DNA of 64,000 nucleotides from Bisporella sp. PMI_857 (GCA_021307315.1 JAJSPD010000022.1:496001-560000), one strand, 5' to 3'. Positions 12,309 to 24,710 are shown, counted from the stretch's first letter. The notes: generated by a model not told the origin, from the letters alone. Program-made: numbers and translations.

Positions 12309-12445
12309 GGAGTTCATGTTCCTTCGCAGTATATGCAATGCTACACATACCCTGTTCTATCGCAATATATACAATCCTAGGTATGGCTGGCTGATTGAAT
12401 TATATGCAATGCTACATATACCCTGTTCCTTCGCAATATACGTAA
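12309..12445 (+). repeat. Imperfect direct repeat of about 42 bp
   Basis: A segment containing TATATGCAATGCTACACATA and CCCTGTTC..TCGCAATATA occurs at about 12329-12372 and again at about 12398-12441. It lies in the 1-kb region between the divergent P450 and rhodopsin-like genes, where no other gene is supported. Confidence 0.6.
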
Positions 12446-13159
12446 CGCCACATACGGCTTCCCGTTGTTGGTTTTCCCGTTCCTCATCAATACGTGATAA
12501 TCCCTTGGCTGTCTTGGCATGCTTAGAAATGAGTCCCTCCTTGTGATACAACGACATTGCTGCACGGCGAACAGGGCTGCGTTATTCAAATAATTTTACC
12601 CCCACGTATATTTTTACTAGTAAATAAGTAACTCATGTAACGGTAATCACATTTTGCGAATTGACGCTGCTAGAGCTGAACGCGTCTCAATTCGGATTCA
12701 ATACCACCCCGAAAATTAACAGCTGAGCGTCAGCTTACTCGAGTTCTAAAAAGGACCACCCCCTAATGTTGTGCTTCGAAATTGACCGGCATCCAGCGCT
12801 GTAACACGAAAGTTTAGCCCACAGGGTCTAAATGGTATACACCCCCAAGCTTCCTCGCCTCCTTTACACAGAATAAATATTGGTAGTCATTGTGAACCCT
12901 AGGAGGCGAAAGATTAGAACCACCGCGGCGGCTAAAATCGTGAACTGCCACGGTACCCTACGCATCAGAAACTTGTTCATTTTGGTATCGTTTGCTCGCC
13001 TCTTGCTTAATTGTAGATCTGCCTTTAGATCAAAAATGTTGCGTGGTCTTTTATATTTGTATTATATTCTCTACAGAACACCATTTTCCCGCAAGACTAT
13101 TACGATATATTCTACACTCGCTTTTGGCTTGCCCAATTTCGGTGCGTAAATCTTCCACA

Positions 13160-14568
13160 ATGGGGAACTTAAGTCTAGGTGGCTTGACCTCTACGCAAGG
13201 GAGGACATTGCTGGTCGTTACAGTCATCTTCTACTTTTTTGCCATCGTTGCAGTTTGCCTAAGAATATGGGCAAAGGAGGTAACGAAGCGGCCATATCGA
13301 ATTGATGACTGGCTAATATTTAACGCGCTGGTTAGTAGTGTGACTCGAACTTGATGATTTTTTAGATTTTGTTGATTAGCACTAACAAAACACTGGATAG
13401 ATTTGGGCTGGTGGTTTTGCAACAATTTGCATCGTTGGTAAATTGGCCTTGCTTAACTATACAACAAGAGTGGCGGAGAAGACTAACACTTTAAAGGTAT
13501 TCATCCAGGTGGAATCGGTTTGCACATAGTAGATGTTTTAGCAGCTCCCGAACTTGGACCAAGCACAATTGTTATTACTTTGAAGGTAGTGCCACCTAAA
13601 CTCTAATTATTTTGAAAAATGTTTTGAACTAACTAGTTGAAAGGTCTATTATGCTTCAACCTTTGTTTGGATCACGGGAACTACATTAACGAAGCTTTCA
13701 ATTCTCTATCTTTATATTGGATTGTTCGGCCAGACAAAGAAGTTCTACTATTCTACCGTACTTGTTGGAGTCCTTTGTACTTCATATTGGCTCGGCGATT
13801 GCCTCTTGAGCATCTTGCAATGCCGGCCTATACCTTTGAACTGGGATAAAACCTTAGATGGTCACTGTCTGGAGACTCTCCCCATTCAATTAGTCACAGC
13901 GACTCTTAACATGGTGTTTGATCTTGCCATAGTAATTCTGCCAATGCCGGTGCTCTGGAATCTCCAAATGCCAGTTAGGAAAAAACTCATAGTCACATGC
14001 GTACTGAGTCTTGGTCTATGGTAAGCAAATCAAGGAATAATACTTTCAGACATTGGCCTTTCAAATCGTCAAGATTGTACTGACTTTTCAATCTGAAAGC
14101 ATTTGCGCAATGAACTTGACTCGTATTATTTTGGAAGCAATAGCAGACCAGAACGACTTCACCTTCAGCTTAACAAATGCTGGTTTGTTCGCTGGACTTG
14201 AAATTTATATCGGAATCATAGTCTCTTGTCTGCCAACACTTGGACCACTGCTTTCGAGAGAAAATACCAGTCTCTCATCTCGCCAGAAAGCTGCATACAG
14301 CCATTCCCAAAGTCACTCTCGAAAAACCATTGCAGGGTCCGGGCGTGTCAGAGTCAATGACTCTTTCAACAGTACAGGTTTTGACCGGCTGAGTGATGAT
14401 AGGATTCCTCTCGACTCCTTGGGGAAAGGGATGGTAGCTCACAAGACAAATATAAGCATTGCGAACGAGTCAACTGAGCATATTGCTTCAAATAGGACTA
14501 TCAACGTTCGTAATGAGGTTCGAGTAACTCATTCGGGGTTGAGCGGGAGTGATGGGGCTATAGTTTAA
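13160..14568 (+). CDS. Fungal rhodopsin-domain integral membrane protein
   Basis: Exons 13160-13330, 13401-13437, 13509-13585, 13644-14020 and 14100-14568 total 1131 nt (376 residues) with consistent phases. Introns 1 and 4 have clear branch sites (CTAAC, CTGAC). The protein starts MGNLSLGG and has about seven hydrophobic helices, the RIDDWLIFNAL motif after helix 2, a LTKLSILYLYIGLF segment and a LPMPVLWNLQMP loop, all typical of the fungal rhodopsin-like/PTH11-related family. A hydrophilic Ser-rich cytosolic tail of about 90 residues follows. Such proteins are often found beside secondary-metabolite genes; their function is mostly unproven (sensor or membrane scaffold). Confidence 0.87.
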
Positions 14569-15305
14569 TGACCGCTTTTTAAGTCTCACAAAACCATTGT
14601 TGTCAATTAAAATGACATTTCAGTAATTGCTGGAACCTATTTGTTAGGAATTTACTGAAGTAATGGTACCCTTGAATCTCTCCCTTAAAGTTCTGTGCTG
14701 CACAGTGTGTGAGGAGATGCACGCCACACCTTGGACATCCTTCCTATTTATCGTATTATTTCTCCGTTCTATCGACCTATCAGGGTTGTACGAAATTAGG
14801 GCTTTCCGCTAACTCCGAGCCGTGTAATCTTGCAAACTAAACCCCGATTACAAATTAAGTAGTTAAGAAAGCCTCTTTAAGGTTCTTTTCCGGTGCCAAA
14901 AAACATGTGCCTCTGTCATGCAGAACCAATGTATCTAAAACGAGAAGACATATGGACATAGTTTGGTAGCGGAGATGAAAGACACTCAGATTCGCGTTCG
15001 CTTACCTTCCGCTGATCCAATAGCGGCACCTGGAGGGGTCTAGTTTGATGTTTGGGCCTTTGATTGAGCTATTTCCTTGAGGAAATCATATGCCAATGTG
15101 GAAAATGTGAAGCCACAGCGGTAATTCCCCCCGCCTCACCCCTACACCAATGGACAAGGTTGTTCAAGACAATATATTATTTAAATTGTTTTAATTTCTA
15201 TGTTTTAAAAGGACCCTTGCCCCCATTGTCTAATTCTTATAACACCCATGCTCCAAGTGACCGGCTATTGAAGCTCTTAATCATTTACCATCTCGTTTCC
15301 ATAGA
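14569..15305. other. Intergenic region between rhodopsin-like gene and FAD oxidase
   Basis: About 740 bp with no supported gene or repeat. An AT-rich stretch near 15165-15210 precedes the FAD oxidase start. Confidence 0.5.
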
Positions 15306-17106
15306 ATGGCTCGCCAAAATTTCCTAGTCTTCGGACTTCTACTTCTACATTGTATCACAGCTCTGGCGTCTATCTGCCGATGCACGCCCAAGGATAGTTG
15401 CTGGCCATCCAAGTCCACGTGGAACCTGTTCAACAGTAGCATTGAGGGGAAACTGATTTCTACAGTCCCAATCGCCAGTTCCTGTCATGTAGATTCCTTT
15501 GACGTTTATGATGCGGAAAAGTGTTCCGCGCTTCAAGCGACATGGTCCATTACAGAGACCCATTGGAAATCTTCCTCCTCAATCATGGCTCCGTTCTTTG
15601 CCAACAATAGCTGTGATCCCTTTGCGCCTAAGACGGCGCGATGTGAAATTGGGACATACATTCAATATGCTGTCAAAGCCAACTCTGCAGCGGATTTCCA
15701 GAAAACTATTGCCTTTGCCAGAAAGCACAACATACGACTAGTCATTCGAAATACAGGTCACGACTATCTTGGGAAATCCACTGGTGCTGGGGCACTTGGT
15801 ATCTGGACACACAATATGAAGCAAATATCGTTCCTCAATTACAAATCAGCAATATACTCTGGAAAAGCCATGAAGATGGGTGCTGGTGTACAAGCATTCG
15901 AAGCATTTGCAGCTGCACGAGCCCAGAATCTCGTGATCGTTGGCGGGACATGCCAAAGCGTCGGATTAGCGGGGGGCTATACGCAAGGCGGAGGCCACGG
16001 GTTGATGGCTACTAAGTTTGGTCTCGGTGCAGATCAAGTTCTTGAGTGGGAAGTAGTGACTGGGACTGGAGAGCTGTTGATAGCAAGCCCCTTTCAAAAT
16101 GTAGACTTGTATTGGGCATTGTCTGGGGGAGGTGGAGGCACATACGGAGTAGTTGTCTCGATGACAGTCAGGGCATATTTGGAGCTCCAGACCGCGGGAG
16201 CCAATCTGACGTTCTCTAATTCGGGGATCTCCCAGGACACCTATTACAAAGCTATTCAAAACTTCGTCTCCATCCTTCCACAGCTGGTCGACAACAACGC
16301 ATCCTCGGTTTGGCTGAATACTAATACAACGTTCTTCTTATTTCCAACACTTGCACCTGGCTTAAATGTAGGACAACTTGACAGAATTTTTGCGCCTTTG
16401 CTACTCCAGCTCCGGAAGAGTAACGTCCTATTCAGTACAGTGACAACCTCCTTACATTAGTGTTTTGCTGATTTTGTCTCTACAGATTATTTCTCGTCCA
16501 ATTTTTCCACCTTTAACGACGCATATAATGTTATGAATGCACCAGCACTTGTGACTGAATATCAGATTGGTGGCCGACTGATACCGCGATCCGTGGTCGA
16601 AACGCAGCCAAAGGCTCTGGTTAGTGCTATGCGAACAATAAACGAAAATGGAGGTGTCTTTTCGGGTGTCAGCGTACAAGTTCCCAAGAGAGCCGGATTC
16701 CCAGCAAATGCTGTCCTCCCTGCTTGGCGCAATACGATCATATCCGCGACAGTAGGAACGTTAGTTTTAATCCCATATTACAAATTTGAAATCATGATCA
16801 CTGACCTAGTTCTCTAGTCCTTGGAGTTTCTCTGATTTTGCCTCTAACATTCCTAACCAAGCTTTAATGACAAACCTCCTTATCCCCCAACTTGAAAAAT
16901 TGACACCTGGAGGCGGTGCATACCTTAATGAAGGCAATTTCCAACAGCCTGACTTCAAAACCGTCTTTTACGGATCGAATTATAACGCCCTTAAATCGAT
17001 CAAGGATAAATATGATCCCTTTCAGATATTTTATGCTTTTACCGGAGTCGGAAGTGATAGATGGACGCAAGGAAATGATGGCAAGCTATGTTGTACTAAT
17101 AAGTAG
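15306..17106 (+). CDS. Secreted FAD-linked (BBE/VAO-type) oxidoreductase
   Basis: Exons 15306-16434, 16486-16759 and 16818-17106 total 1692 nt (563 residues); phases close and introns are 51 and 58 bp. An N-terminal signal peptide (MARQNFLVFGLLLLHCITAL) is followed by Cys-rich and N-glycosylation-like segments. The FAD_binding_4 region has RNTGHDYLGKS (His for covalent flavin) and GTCQSVGLAGG..GGGHG. The Cys matches the second attachment point of bicovalent berberine-bridge-type enzymes. The C-terminal BBE segment reads PDFKTVFYGSNY and KYDPFQIFYA. Fungal relatives oxidise or cyclise secondary metabolites. It lies in tandem with the SDR gene downstream, consistent with consecutive redox steps. 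Substrate unknown. Confidence 0.9.
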
Positions 17107-17595
17107 ATTGGTCATGAGGGACAGGTGATACAACTGAGAATATTTGATATGTAGATTTGTGATATGCAGTTAATCACACTTATTACCCCCTTTCTAATTC
17201 AGGAAAGTCACAGCTGAACAATGAAATCGTATGCTAGTAACACAAGGCAGACCCCCTGATGAAAAATCAGGGGGTTGCTGAACGATATATAATACTTCGG
17301 CAAGAAGCATGTGCTTTTTGCCGTTTGACAGGGGTCTGAAGGATCTATACCTTTCTGGTGTGGCTAGTCGCTGGCGCGAAATGGTTTTTGAAGCAAAGTC
17401 AATAGCGCGTAAATATATTACCTCTTTAGATCTAGACTGTAAAATGCCTTCTATAAACCGCATGCAGCAGCCTCCCTAGCTAACGGTAGTTGGTTGATTA
17501 TATAGCAGATGGAGCTTCCTCACATTCCCCATTGCAATCTTTCTACCTGCTTTGTACACAACACTGATCTAGGACACTGATATTGAAGCGCCAGC
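17107..17595. other. Intergenic region with a short hairpin
   Basis: No gene supported. A perfect 9-bp stem (CCCCCTGAT, loop GAAAA, ATCAGGGGG) lies at 17252-17274, about 150 bp after the FAD oxidase stop. It may sit in the 3' UTR; no function can be assigned. Confidence 0.5.
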
Positions 17596-18518
17596 ATGAC
17601 AGCAAACACCGTTTATCTTATAACAGGTGCAAATCGCGGTATGCCTCTAAGCCCAGCAAGAGCTACCAACACACTGACTACCACTTAGGACTTGGGCACG
17701 GCCTGGTATCCTCGTACCTCTCTCGACCTAACACAACCGTCATAGCAACTATCCGAGATACAGAAAACCCTGCATTAACGGCACCTCTTACCGCCTTACC
17801 AGTCGGAGCCTCAAGCGAACTCATCTTGATCAAGCTTGAGAGCACCAAAGATAGTGACTTCCCGGCTGCTATCGAAACTATAGAAAAGAAACATGGAATT
17901 GCGCAGATAGATGTTGTCATAGCCAGCGCTGCGGTTAACGCTGACTTCCTCCCTGTAGCGTCTACATCCGTTGATACAATCAAAACATACATGGAAATTA
18001 ACACATATGGGCCGCTTCGTCTATTCCAGGCAGTTCTACCTTTACTGGAGAAAGCTAAGAACCCGAAATTTGTATTTTTGGGAAGCCCTATAGCATCATT
18101 GTCCATGGTGGAAAGAACAGCTCTTGTTCCAATGACCCCATATGCGTGTAGCAAGGTTGTGGTACATTGGCTCTCAAGAAAAATACATCTAGAGCATGCC
18201 AATATTATTTCTCTCGTTTGTGATCCTGGGTAAGCCTCACATTTTCGCTATCTGCATTGGGGCCTTTGGACTAACATCTTCAACAAATTTAAAGTTTCGT
18301 ACAAACGGATATGGGAAACAACTTTGCGAGGACTTTTGGTATGAAAGAGGCTGTTACAACCGTTGCAGATAGTGTTAAATTTCTGGTCAAAACAGTAAGC
18401 AAGCATCCATTGTTTTGGTGTAAGAGTATACTGACAGTGGTTACAAATCGATGAAGCTACGAAGACTGATACTTCTGGTCACTTCCCTTCATTGGAAGGC
18501 GGAGACTTGGCGTGGTAA
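17596..18518 (+). CDS. Short-chain dehydrogenase/reductase, four exons
   Basis: Exons 17596-17638, 17689-18229, 18295-18394 and 18438-18518 give 765 nt (254 residues) with consistent phases. The nucleotide-binding motif TGANRGLG is split by the first 50-bp intron. The catalytic YxxxK motif is present as YACSK, preceded by a Ser-containing beta-strand (FLGSPIAS). The usual NNAG motif is replaced by ASAAV. A C-terminal FPSLEGGDLAW ending is common in small fungal SDRs related to norsolorinic-acid ketoreductase. It is cytosolic and probably NADPH-dependent. It is collinear with the FAD oxidase and the UbiA gene, suggesting ketone/alcohol tailoring in the same pathway. Confidence 0.88.
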
Positions 18519-20744
18519 TTTTGCTGATATGCAAGATTATAGCTTTAAGGAGGGGAGAATTTTATTTTGCAGACAACATGTTATACAGTTCAAGTACTCC
18601 AATGCGATATATTACCCTACAAGAAAGCCGTTTTCCTCGTCCCATTCGTAGTAGTTCATAAGTACAAAAATGGGCCTATGGAAGGAGCCAAAAATACCCC
18701 GGCGCCACGGTCTGTACTTATGATATGGATTATTTCACCGGTGAGGAAGTAAAATGGAATTTTGAGTTACGGCGTTCATTCAGATTTACTCTCAAGTTAG
18801 GGTTCAGAAGGGGGCGCAGCGGTTTATCTAAAGTTTCAACGGAGAACGGCCAATACCACTGATGACAGCATAGTAGAACCAACACCGTTCAGTGTAGCCA
18901 ACAGTACAGTCTCGGGAGAGAAATACGGTACGGTTTGATTAGTAATAAAAAGTGTCTGTATTGTACGGAATACACCTAAAAATATCCCTGTAAAAATATC
19001 TCTTGGCGTTTATGCAGTACAGCCGTTAGCGTATGGCTGGAGCTTTTGTACGGCCGTACGACACCGTTGATGACCGCATATTCTGACTGGCCACAGAAAT
19101 GGCGTGAAAACGTTTTGCATGCACTTTGCGGCATTAAAACCCACCGGATAATTGTTGATCTCCTCTTCTTCTTTACTGTTTCATGAATGTTGGCCAGGAT
19201 TATGCATGCATGCACTTTGCCGCATTGAAACCCACCGGATAATTGTTGGTCTCCTCGTCCTCTTTACTGCTTCATTGATGTTGGCCAATATTATGCATGC
19301 ATGCACTTTGCTGCATTAAAACTCACTGGATAATTTTTATTCCCTCTTCCTCTTTACTGTTTTATGGATGTTGGCCAATATTATGCATGCATGCATTTGC
19401 TGCAATGGAACCAACTATTTGGTCCAAATTACATAAGTTACCTTATACAGGGCATAAAGAGTAGTTGCCTAGAAAATCCTATTTCATATTTTTAACAGTA
19501 ACTACCGTGTTAGGTAATTTTACAAGTACGACGAAGTAAGACCACAATACAATTAGAGGACCTATCTTATGTTTGGTGAGAGCAGCGCCACCAATTGGCT
19601 AAATCGTTTAGAACTACTTCAAGCGGCACTGGAATAGGGTGTACAGTATGGATATTTGAAAATTTGAAGATAGACGTTGGTTTTATGCACGAATTTGAGC
19701 TGTAGAGTCTTTAGCCACTTCGATACATTGTACTTCTATTTGTAGAAGGCTGGCTGGGCTCGAGTTTCCCAAGAATCAAACATACCCATACCAACAGCTT
19801 CTATTTGGTAACGCTATTGAAGGTATTTTGGGTAGGAAGTGGGATGAAGGAGGATCTATAACAAGCTCGAATTCAATAAATTTCCTTTGCTGGATTTAAC
19901 GGATTTGCCGCAAAATTGGTGGCTTATTCCCATACTTACTGAGTAGTGTGGAAAGGAATCAAGTCATAAATATTATTCTACCGTGACATGCCAACCATTT
20001 AAATAACGGTTTCTATATACCCCATGCAGGAATTTTACAGCTTATATACCCAAATAGGCCAAGAAATTCGGTGGCCAAACTTGGAAAGGCATAATACTTC
20101 GTGAATGCCCAAATAAGGCACAAGTTCAGGTCCATGCACTCCTAGAGCTTCTATGGTCACAAGGGGGCGACTAGGTATAATGGGTTGGATATGCCCAAAG
20201 TAACCTGTGTTGACGATATCAATCACATGCTACCTCCTGGCATAGCAAGGACTAAGCACCCTTGTTTAATTGCACGTAACAGGAATTACACAATCTCTAT
20301 TTCTCTATATATTTGATCAAATAAAATGCCTAGATACCGAATTTACCGTATTTTCTATAGTGTACAGGCAATCTTGTACAAACTTTACAGCTAAGATATC
20401 TTGCACGGATTATACGCATTACAAAAGTCCCTACATGGTATGTAACATCCAACTTTTGAATCTATTCCGTATTTCAACCTATCCGACGCATCTACTCCTG
20501 ATGTTGACTCTCAAGATCTGCCGGTGCTGAGCCTCACACACGCATTGGAATTAATTAGACAATTGGCCGGTGGTATTCGAGTACTATGTGGTGAACTCGA
20601 GATAAGAGACAGCTTCCAACGACACGGTTTGATAATCCTAATAATAATGTGGGTATGTAATTTATCTACATGTTATTTTCTTCAATTTCTTAGATTTTGA
20701 GCTACTCTTACCCAGATCTCAGCCCCATACACCAACATTCCAGG
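18519..20744. other. 2.2-kb gene-free region
   Basis: No coding region supported. The main structure is the 91-bp tandem repeat at 19117-19412. The rest looks like ordinary AT-rich intergenic sequence. Confidence 0.6.
19117..19412 (+). repeat. 91-bp tandem repeat, about 3.2 copies
   Basis: The word GCACTTTG followed by GC(A)TTAAAACCCACCGGATAA recurs at 19121, 19212 and 19303, with a partial copy at 19393. Spacing is 91, 91 and 90 bp. Each unit ends with TTATGCATGCATGC. Copies differ mainly by C/T and A/G changes. It lies between the SDR and UbiA genes. Confidence 0.85.
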
Positions 20745-21792
20745 ATGGCTGACTCCTATCCACCCAAGCAGGTATGGTTTGTCCATCCATTCCTACTAGC
20801 AAATTGAAGATACTCATAGTCTATGCTACAAATGCTGACTGGAAAAGGCAAGAGCGCTGAGTCCAGAGACCAAACCATTATCATACCATCTTTATACCGT
20901 CTGGCTTTTTACACGCAGCGACTTGAAGACGATTTTGCTTCCAAGCACAATTTTCGGAATCATCGGTCTTTTGTCAGGTCCAATCCTTATGACAAAGGCC
21001 TCTCCAATGCCACTGGGGACACTGGGAATTTTAAGACATCTCCCCACAATTGTATTCTGGGTCTGGATCAACCTTCTTCCTTTTAACATCGACAATCAAC
21101 GACAGCCAGACGGCGTAGAAGAAGACCGCAAAAACAAAGGATGGAGACCACTATCCTCAGGAAGAATTAAACCGGCCCAAGCCATAAACTTGATGAGGGT
21201 CTTTTATGGAATAGCAATTATGTCAAGTGTTATAATCGGAGGGTTGTGGCAGTCTCTTGGACTCATCGGTCTCGGATATTGGTATAACAATCTGGGAGGC
21301 AGTGAGAATAATTGCTTTATCCGGAATTTCATTAACGCCTGTGGATATACCTGCTTTACATCTGGTGCGCTTCAGGTCGCTTCAGAGAGAAATGCCACTT
21401 CCCTGTTACCTGTGGCGTATCAATGGTTTGCAATTATAGGATTAGTGGTATTTACCACGATCCAAGCACAGGATATACACGATCAAGCTGGGGACAGTCT
21501 TCGGAATCGCCAGACATTTTCTTTGGTTTTTGGAGATTTAGCCGCCCGATGGACTGTGGCATTCCCGTTGTGGATATGGTCGTGGTTGTGTCCATTATTT
21601 TGGAAACTAGGAATTATAGGTTTTCTTGCTCCAGTTCTACTTGCCACAGTTATTAACTTGAGGTATTTATTGAAAAGGTCTATATCTGCTGATAAAGTGA
21701 CATTTCGAATCTATAATACATGGATAGTTAGTTTATATACATTGCCTTTAGTTGCAAGGGCAGGTAGATATCAAGAAATAGGATTTAAATAA
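20745..21792 (+). CDS. UbiA-family membrane prenyltransferase / terpene cyclase-like enzyme
   Basis: Exons 20745-20771 and 20848-21792 give 972 nt (323 residues). The 76-bp intron has a GTATGG donor and a GCTGAC branch site. The protein has about eight hydrophobic helices. The first Asp-rich loop reads NIDNQRQPDGVEED, followed by GWRPLSSGRI. The second reads DIHDQAGD with RNRQTFSL. These are the two Mg-diphosphate motifs of the UbiA superfamily. Fungal members include aromatic prenyltransferases and the UbiA-type terpene cyclase of the fumagillin pathway. With no PKS, NRPS or class I terpene synthase in the window, it is the most likely core enzyme of this cluster. Whether it transfers a prenyl group or cyclises one cannot be told from sequence. 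Confidence 0.87.
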
Positions 21793-22019
21793 ATAGAAAT
21801 GCTTCACTTAGCAAATAAAACACAATACAATCGCTAAGACCTCTGCTGTTACAGCACGCTGTATATCTACAGATACAAGTCAATGGTGATGTGTTCGACT
21901 AGAATCTAAAGCTAAAAGAAAGAAAGAATTCTATCAAACCGTAAGTGAGGCGCAAGTTTCTGGAGTTGAAGCGTACTGGGGTCACTGCCTGTGAAACAGC
22001 CCGGATATGGAATAAAAGT

Positions 22020-22460
22020 CTTTACGGGAAAGGTTAAGGTTTTCAGCTACAGTACTTTCAGGGCCACAAATGGCGTAACCAGCTCATGGTGTAACGAATA
22101 AAGGGCAGCAGGAAGAATTGCAATATAGCAGGTAAGGACACGTATAATATAAAGACAGGTAATTGGCAATGCGGAAGGAATAGTATTATATTGATATGAA
22201 ATGTAGACACTTGAATCTATGAATGACTTAAGCTTGCCCTCCTCCAAGGAGTTCTAGCTTCTTTTTGTATCCTTCACCTTTCGACTGTTCTGTATCCTTT
22301 ACCTTCAGAGGCATCAAGCTTTTGATTTTAGTATCCCCGAAGGTACAGCTGTAGCTGAAGCCTATGACAGTCATGCGCCCCCGTAATGGCTGCAAGCTTG
22401 TAGCTGCTGTAGCTGAAGCCCACGACAGTCCAGGCCATACGCTTTCGTAGTGCCGAGGAG
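22020..22460 (-). repeat. Dispersed repeat family C, truncated copies
   Basis: Sequence containing GTAGCTGAAGCCCACGACAGTCCAGG, TTTCAGCTACAGTACTTTCAGG and CTTGAATCTATGAATGACTTAAGC recurs near 44580-45063 and 55722-56234. One end (TGTAAC at 22091) matches the LTR-like terminus of the complete copy at 55722. The region 21793-24283 holds no intact gene. Confidence 0.6.
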
Positions 22461-22919
22461 ATCGGAAAGGCCGTGGAATGGGTAACACAAAAATAGAGGA
22501 TTTGCCGATTTTCGGCGTACTATACGGCAGAAAAAGAAGTGCACAGGAGCTTTTGGACGGCCACAGAGGCAATTAGGCTCGAATGTCGAATAATTAAATC
22601 GTTTGTGGTAAGCTGAAAAGTCCCCATGGCCGCTGCGCGCGGCTAACAGATGCCCTAAGGCTCTCCGGGGCAGCGAAAGCTGTTGAAATAGGGATCGCTT
22701 GGTACGAGTTAGGAGCGTTAGCCCGCCACCATTCAAGGTGTTTTTGGGGGAGCTGAGCGGCTACAAGACGCGCTTTAGGGACGCCCGGGAGTGCGGGAGA
22801 GTGACGAGAGGAGCTTGCGATGCCCCGCGGCGAGCAAGAGCATCAGCAAACTCATTGCCTGGCACTTGAAGGTGCCCTGGAACCCAGCGTACCCGAATTT
22901 TTCCGCGAGTAGCAGAGTG

Positions 22920-23175
22920 TCGTGGCTCTAGGCTACGGTCTATCGCAGGGGTTGTAGGTCCTTGTTAGAAATATGATATTGATAGAGGTATCACGTCGAT
23001 AGAATACGGGTTGTAGGCGCTTGTATTCTATGATGTGTATCTACGTTGTAGACCTGTAAGAGATGTTCTAGTTCCTTGGCATATTATATACGCCAATTTC
23101 TGAAAGGACCACAACTCTGTCAGGAATCGGCTTACGTAAGTAGGCCAAGGAGCTAACGTACTTGATCAGTTAGCT
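22920..23175. repeat. LTR family B copy 2 nested in an LTR family A relic
   Basis: Family A sequence (GGCTACGG..ATCGC..GTTGTAGGTCC) is interrupted at 22963 by a family B LTR beginning TGTTAGAAATATG. Family A resumes near 23119 (TGAAAGGACCACAAC). A further inverted family B end (TGTCAGGAATCGG) begins near 23136. Breakpoints are blurred by divergence. Confidence 0.5.
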
Positions 23176-23960
23176 GGCCATATCATCATCCTGGCCACAA
23201 TCCCTGCAACCACCACCTTTTTTCAATTTTGATTTGCAATTGCTCAACATCCAACCTTACAAATGGCTAATACAGAAGGGAGGATCCTTTTAGGCATTCA
23301 GGCCTATCGACTGGGCCGATTTTCAAGCTTACGGGCCGCCGCGTCTATATACGGCGCGCCACGATCGACAATAACGTCTCGACTAAAAAGAGTGCTCGCA
23401 AAGTCTAGTATTCTTTCTGCCAACCGCAAACTTATTTCAACAAAAGAAACGACATTTATTAATTAGATATTAGATATAAATACGCGTAGAATGCTCTTAA
23501 CGCAACTATTAGTACGTAATACGGCCAATCTATTGCTTGCGGATCGAGCAACGCGCAATGCGTTTGCGCAGCTAACTGTAAGCAAATGCTAGGTTTTACG
23601 GTTTATAAATCGACATTTACAGCTCAAATCGAAGTACAATCGAAAATATAATTATCAGCGAGCAAAATGCGAAAATCCTAAAGTAATTTAAAGCTAGTTT
23701 CGACTCGTACGAAATACAATTAAAAAATATAGAATTGTAAAAAATAACATTTATAACTTCGACGAAACAAAGTTTCAAATAAGTGTAATATTTACTTTAA
23801 AAGTAGTTACAAGTACAAACTTTCGTACAGTATTTGTACAGCTTAAAAATCGCGAATAAGTTACTGTAATAAAGTCAGTTTAATTTACAAGCTTTGTACT
23901 GCTTTCGCTAGTTATATTAAAAAGTCAAATGCATTAATATAGTTAGTATTAAAATTTGCC
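23176..23960 (+). mobile_element. Decayed pogo/Fot1-like transposon, 5' part
   Basis: A short ORF (23263-23466) encodes a psq-type helix-turn-helix: MANTEGRILLGIQAYRLGRF..LRAAASIYGAPRSTITSRL. After it the sequence turns very AT-rich and riddled with stops, while still showing transposase-like fragments. The upstream sequence CCACAATCCCTGCAACCACC..TTTCAATTTTGATTTGCAAT recurs inverted near 39460-39550, suggesting it is the element's terminal region. The 3' end was not found. Confidence 0.65.
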
Positions 23961-24283
23961 GACAACTTAGTTGCTTAAAGAGACGGTTCATCTCACGGCC
24001 ATGCTTACATAGTTCTCCCTCTTTAAGGAATTATGTTCACCTGATATCCTCCTTAAACCATGTTATCACAAGAGACTGGATAAGACGAGACAGGCTAACT
24101 CCCTTCATACCCCTCCCCTCACTCCTTCTGCCCAGGACCCTCGCCCGCTTGCTCTCCAATCCACTGTGATCCAGGTATACTTCCAATAGTCCCTATGCAT
24201 GCAAATCTATACATAACCCTCTCTTAACTGACCATCGCAGACCTGCCACCTGCGCTGCACGTACCACTCGCTCAAATTAGAGC

Positions 24284-24710
24284 CATGTCGAACCTAACAG
24301 TCCCGAATTCCTGGATTACATTCGCGCCTTTGACGACCAAGACTACGACAAGCAACACGCCTTCTACGACAGCGCAATCGAGTTTGTCATTACCGACGAG
24401 CGCATAGGCACACTCAAGGTTCCGAGGGCATCAAGACGCACTACCGGCCTATCCACACCGCCGCTGACGGGACCGTCATCCAGATTGTGGCCCTCGCCAA
24501 TCGGAACAAGGTCCTACTATCTATGGAAACGTACTTCAAGTGCAAGGTCGCGACGGACCACGCTGCGCACGACTACCAAGTAAAGCCAGGCTACGTGGTC
24601 AAGATCAGCAGTTGGGTATTATCAGACATCGAGAATAAGAAGATGAAGCGGATTGTTTGTACTTTTTTGAGGAGGAGCCGCTAGGGCAAGTAGATATCGA
24701 AGACTGTCTA
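24284..24710 (+). pseudogene. NTF2/SnoaL-like protein relic
   Basis: A small-protein reading frame starts near 24284 (MSN) but shifts frame near 24302, again near 24425 and again in the T6 run near 24663. Across the frames one reads FLDYIRAFDDQDYDKQHAFY, FVITDERIGTL, THYRPIHTAADGT, METYFKCKVATDHAAHDY and VVKISSWVLSDIE. The pattern (about 140 residues, aromatic and acidic, FY-AxEF motif) is that of fungal SnoaL-like NTF2-fold proteins, some of which are cyclases or isomerases in secondary metabolism. With three frameshifts it is almost certainly inactive. The coding part is GC-rich, unlike the AT-rich transposon relic beside it. Confidence 0.6.

Noticed and set aside
12880..13159. ORF reaching upstream of the rhodopsin-like gene's ATG
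   Set aside because: The family N terminus fits the ATG at 13160; upstream codons show no membrane-protein pattern and include promoter-like sequence.
17252..17274. GC-rich hairpin as a transcription terminator
   Set aside because: Bacterial-type terminators do not apply in a fungus; a 9-bp stem can occur by chance.
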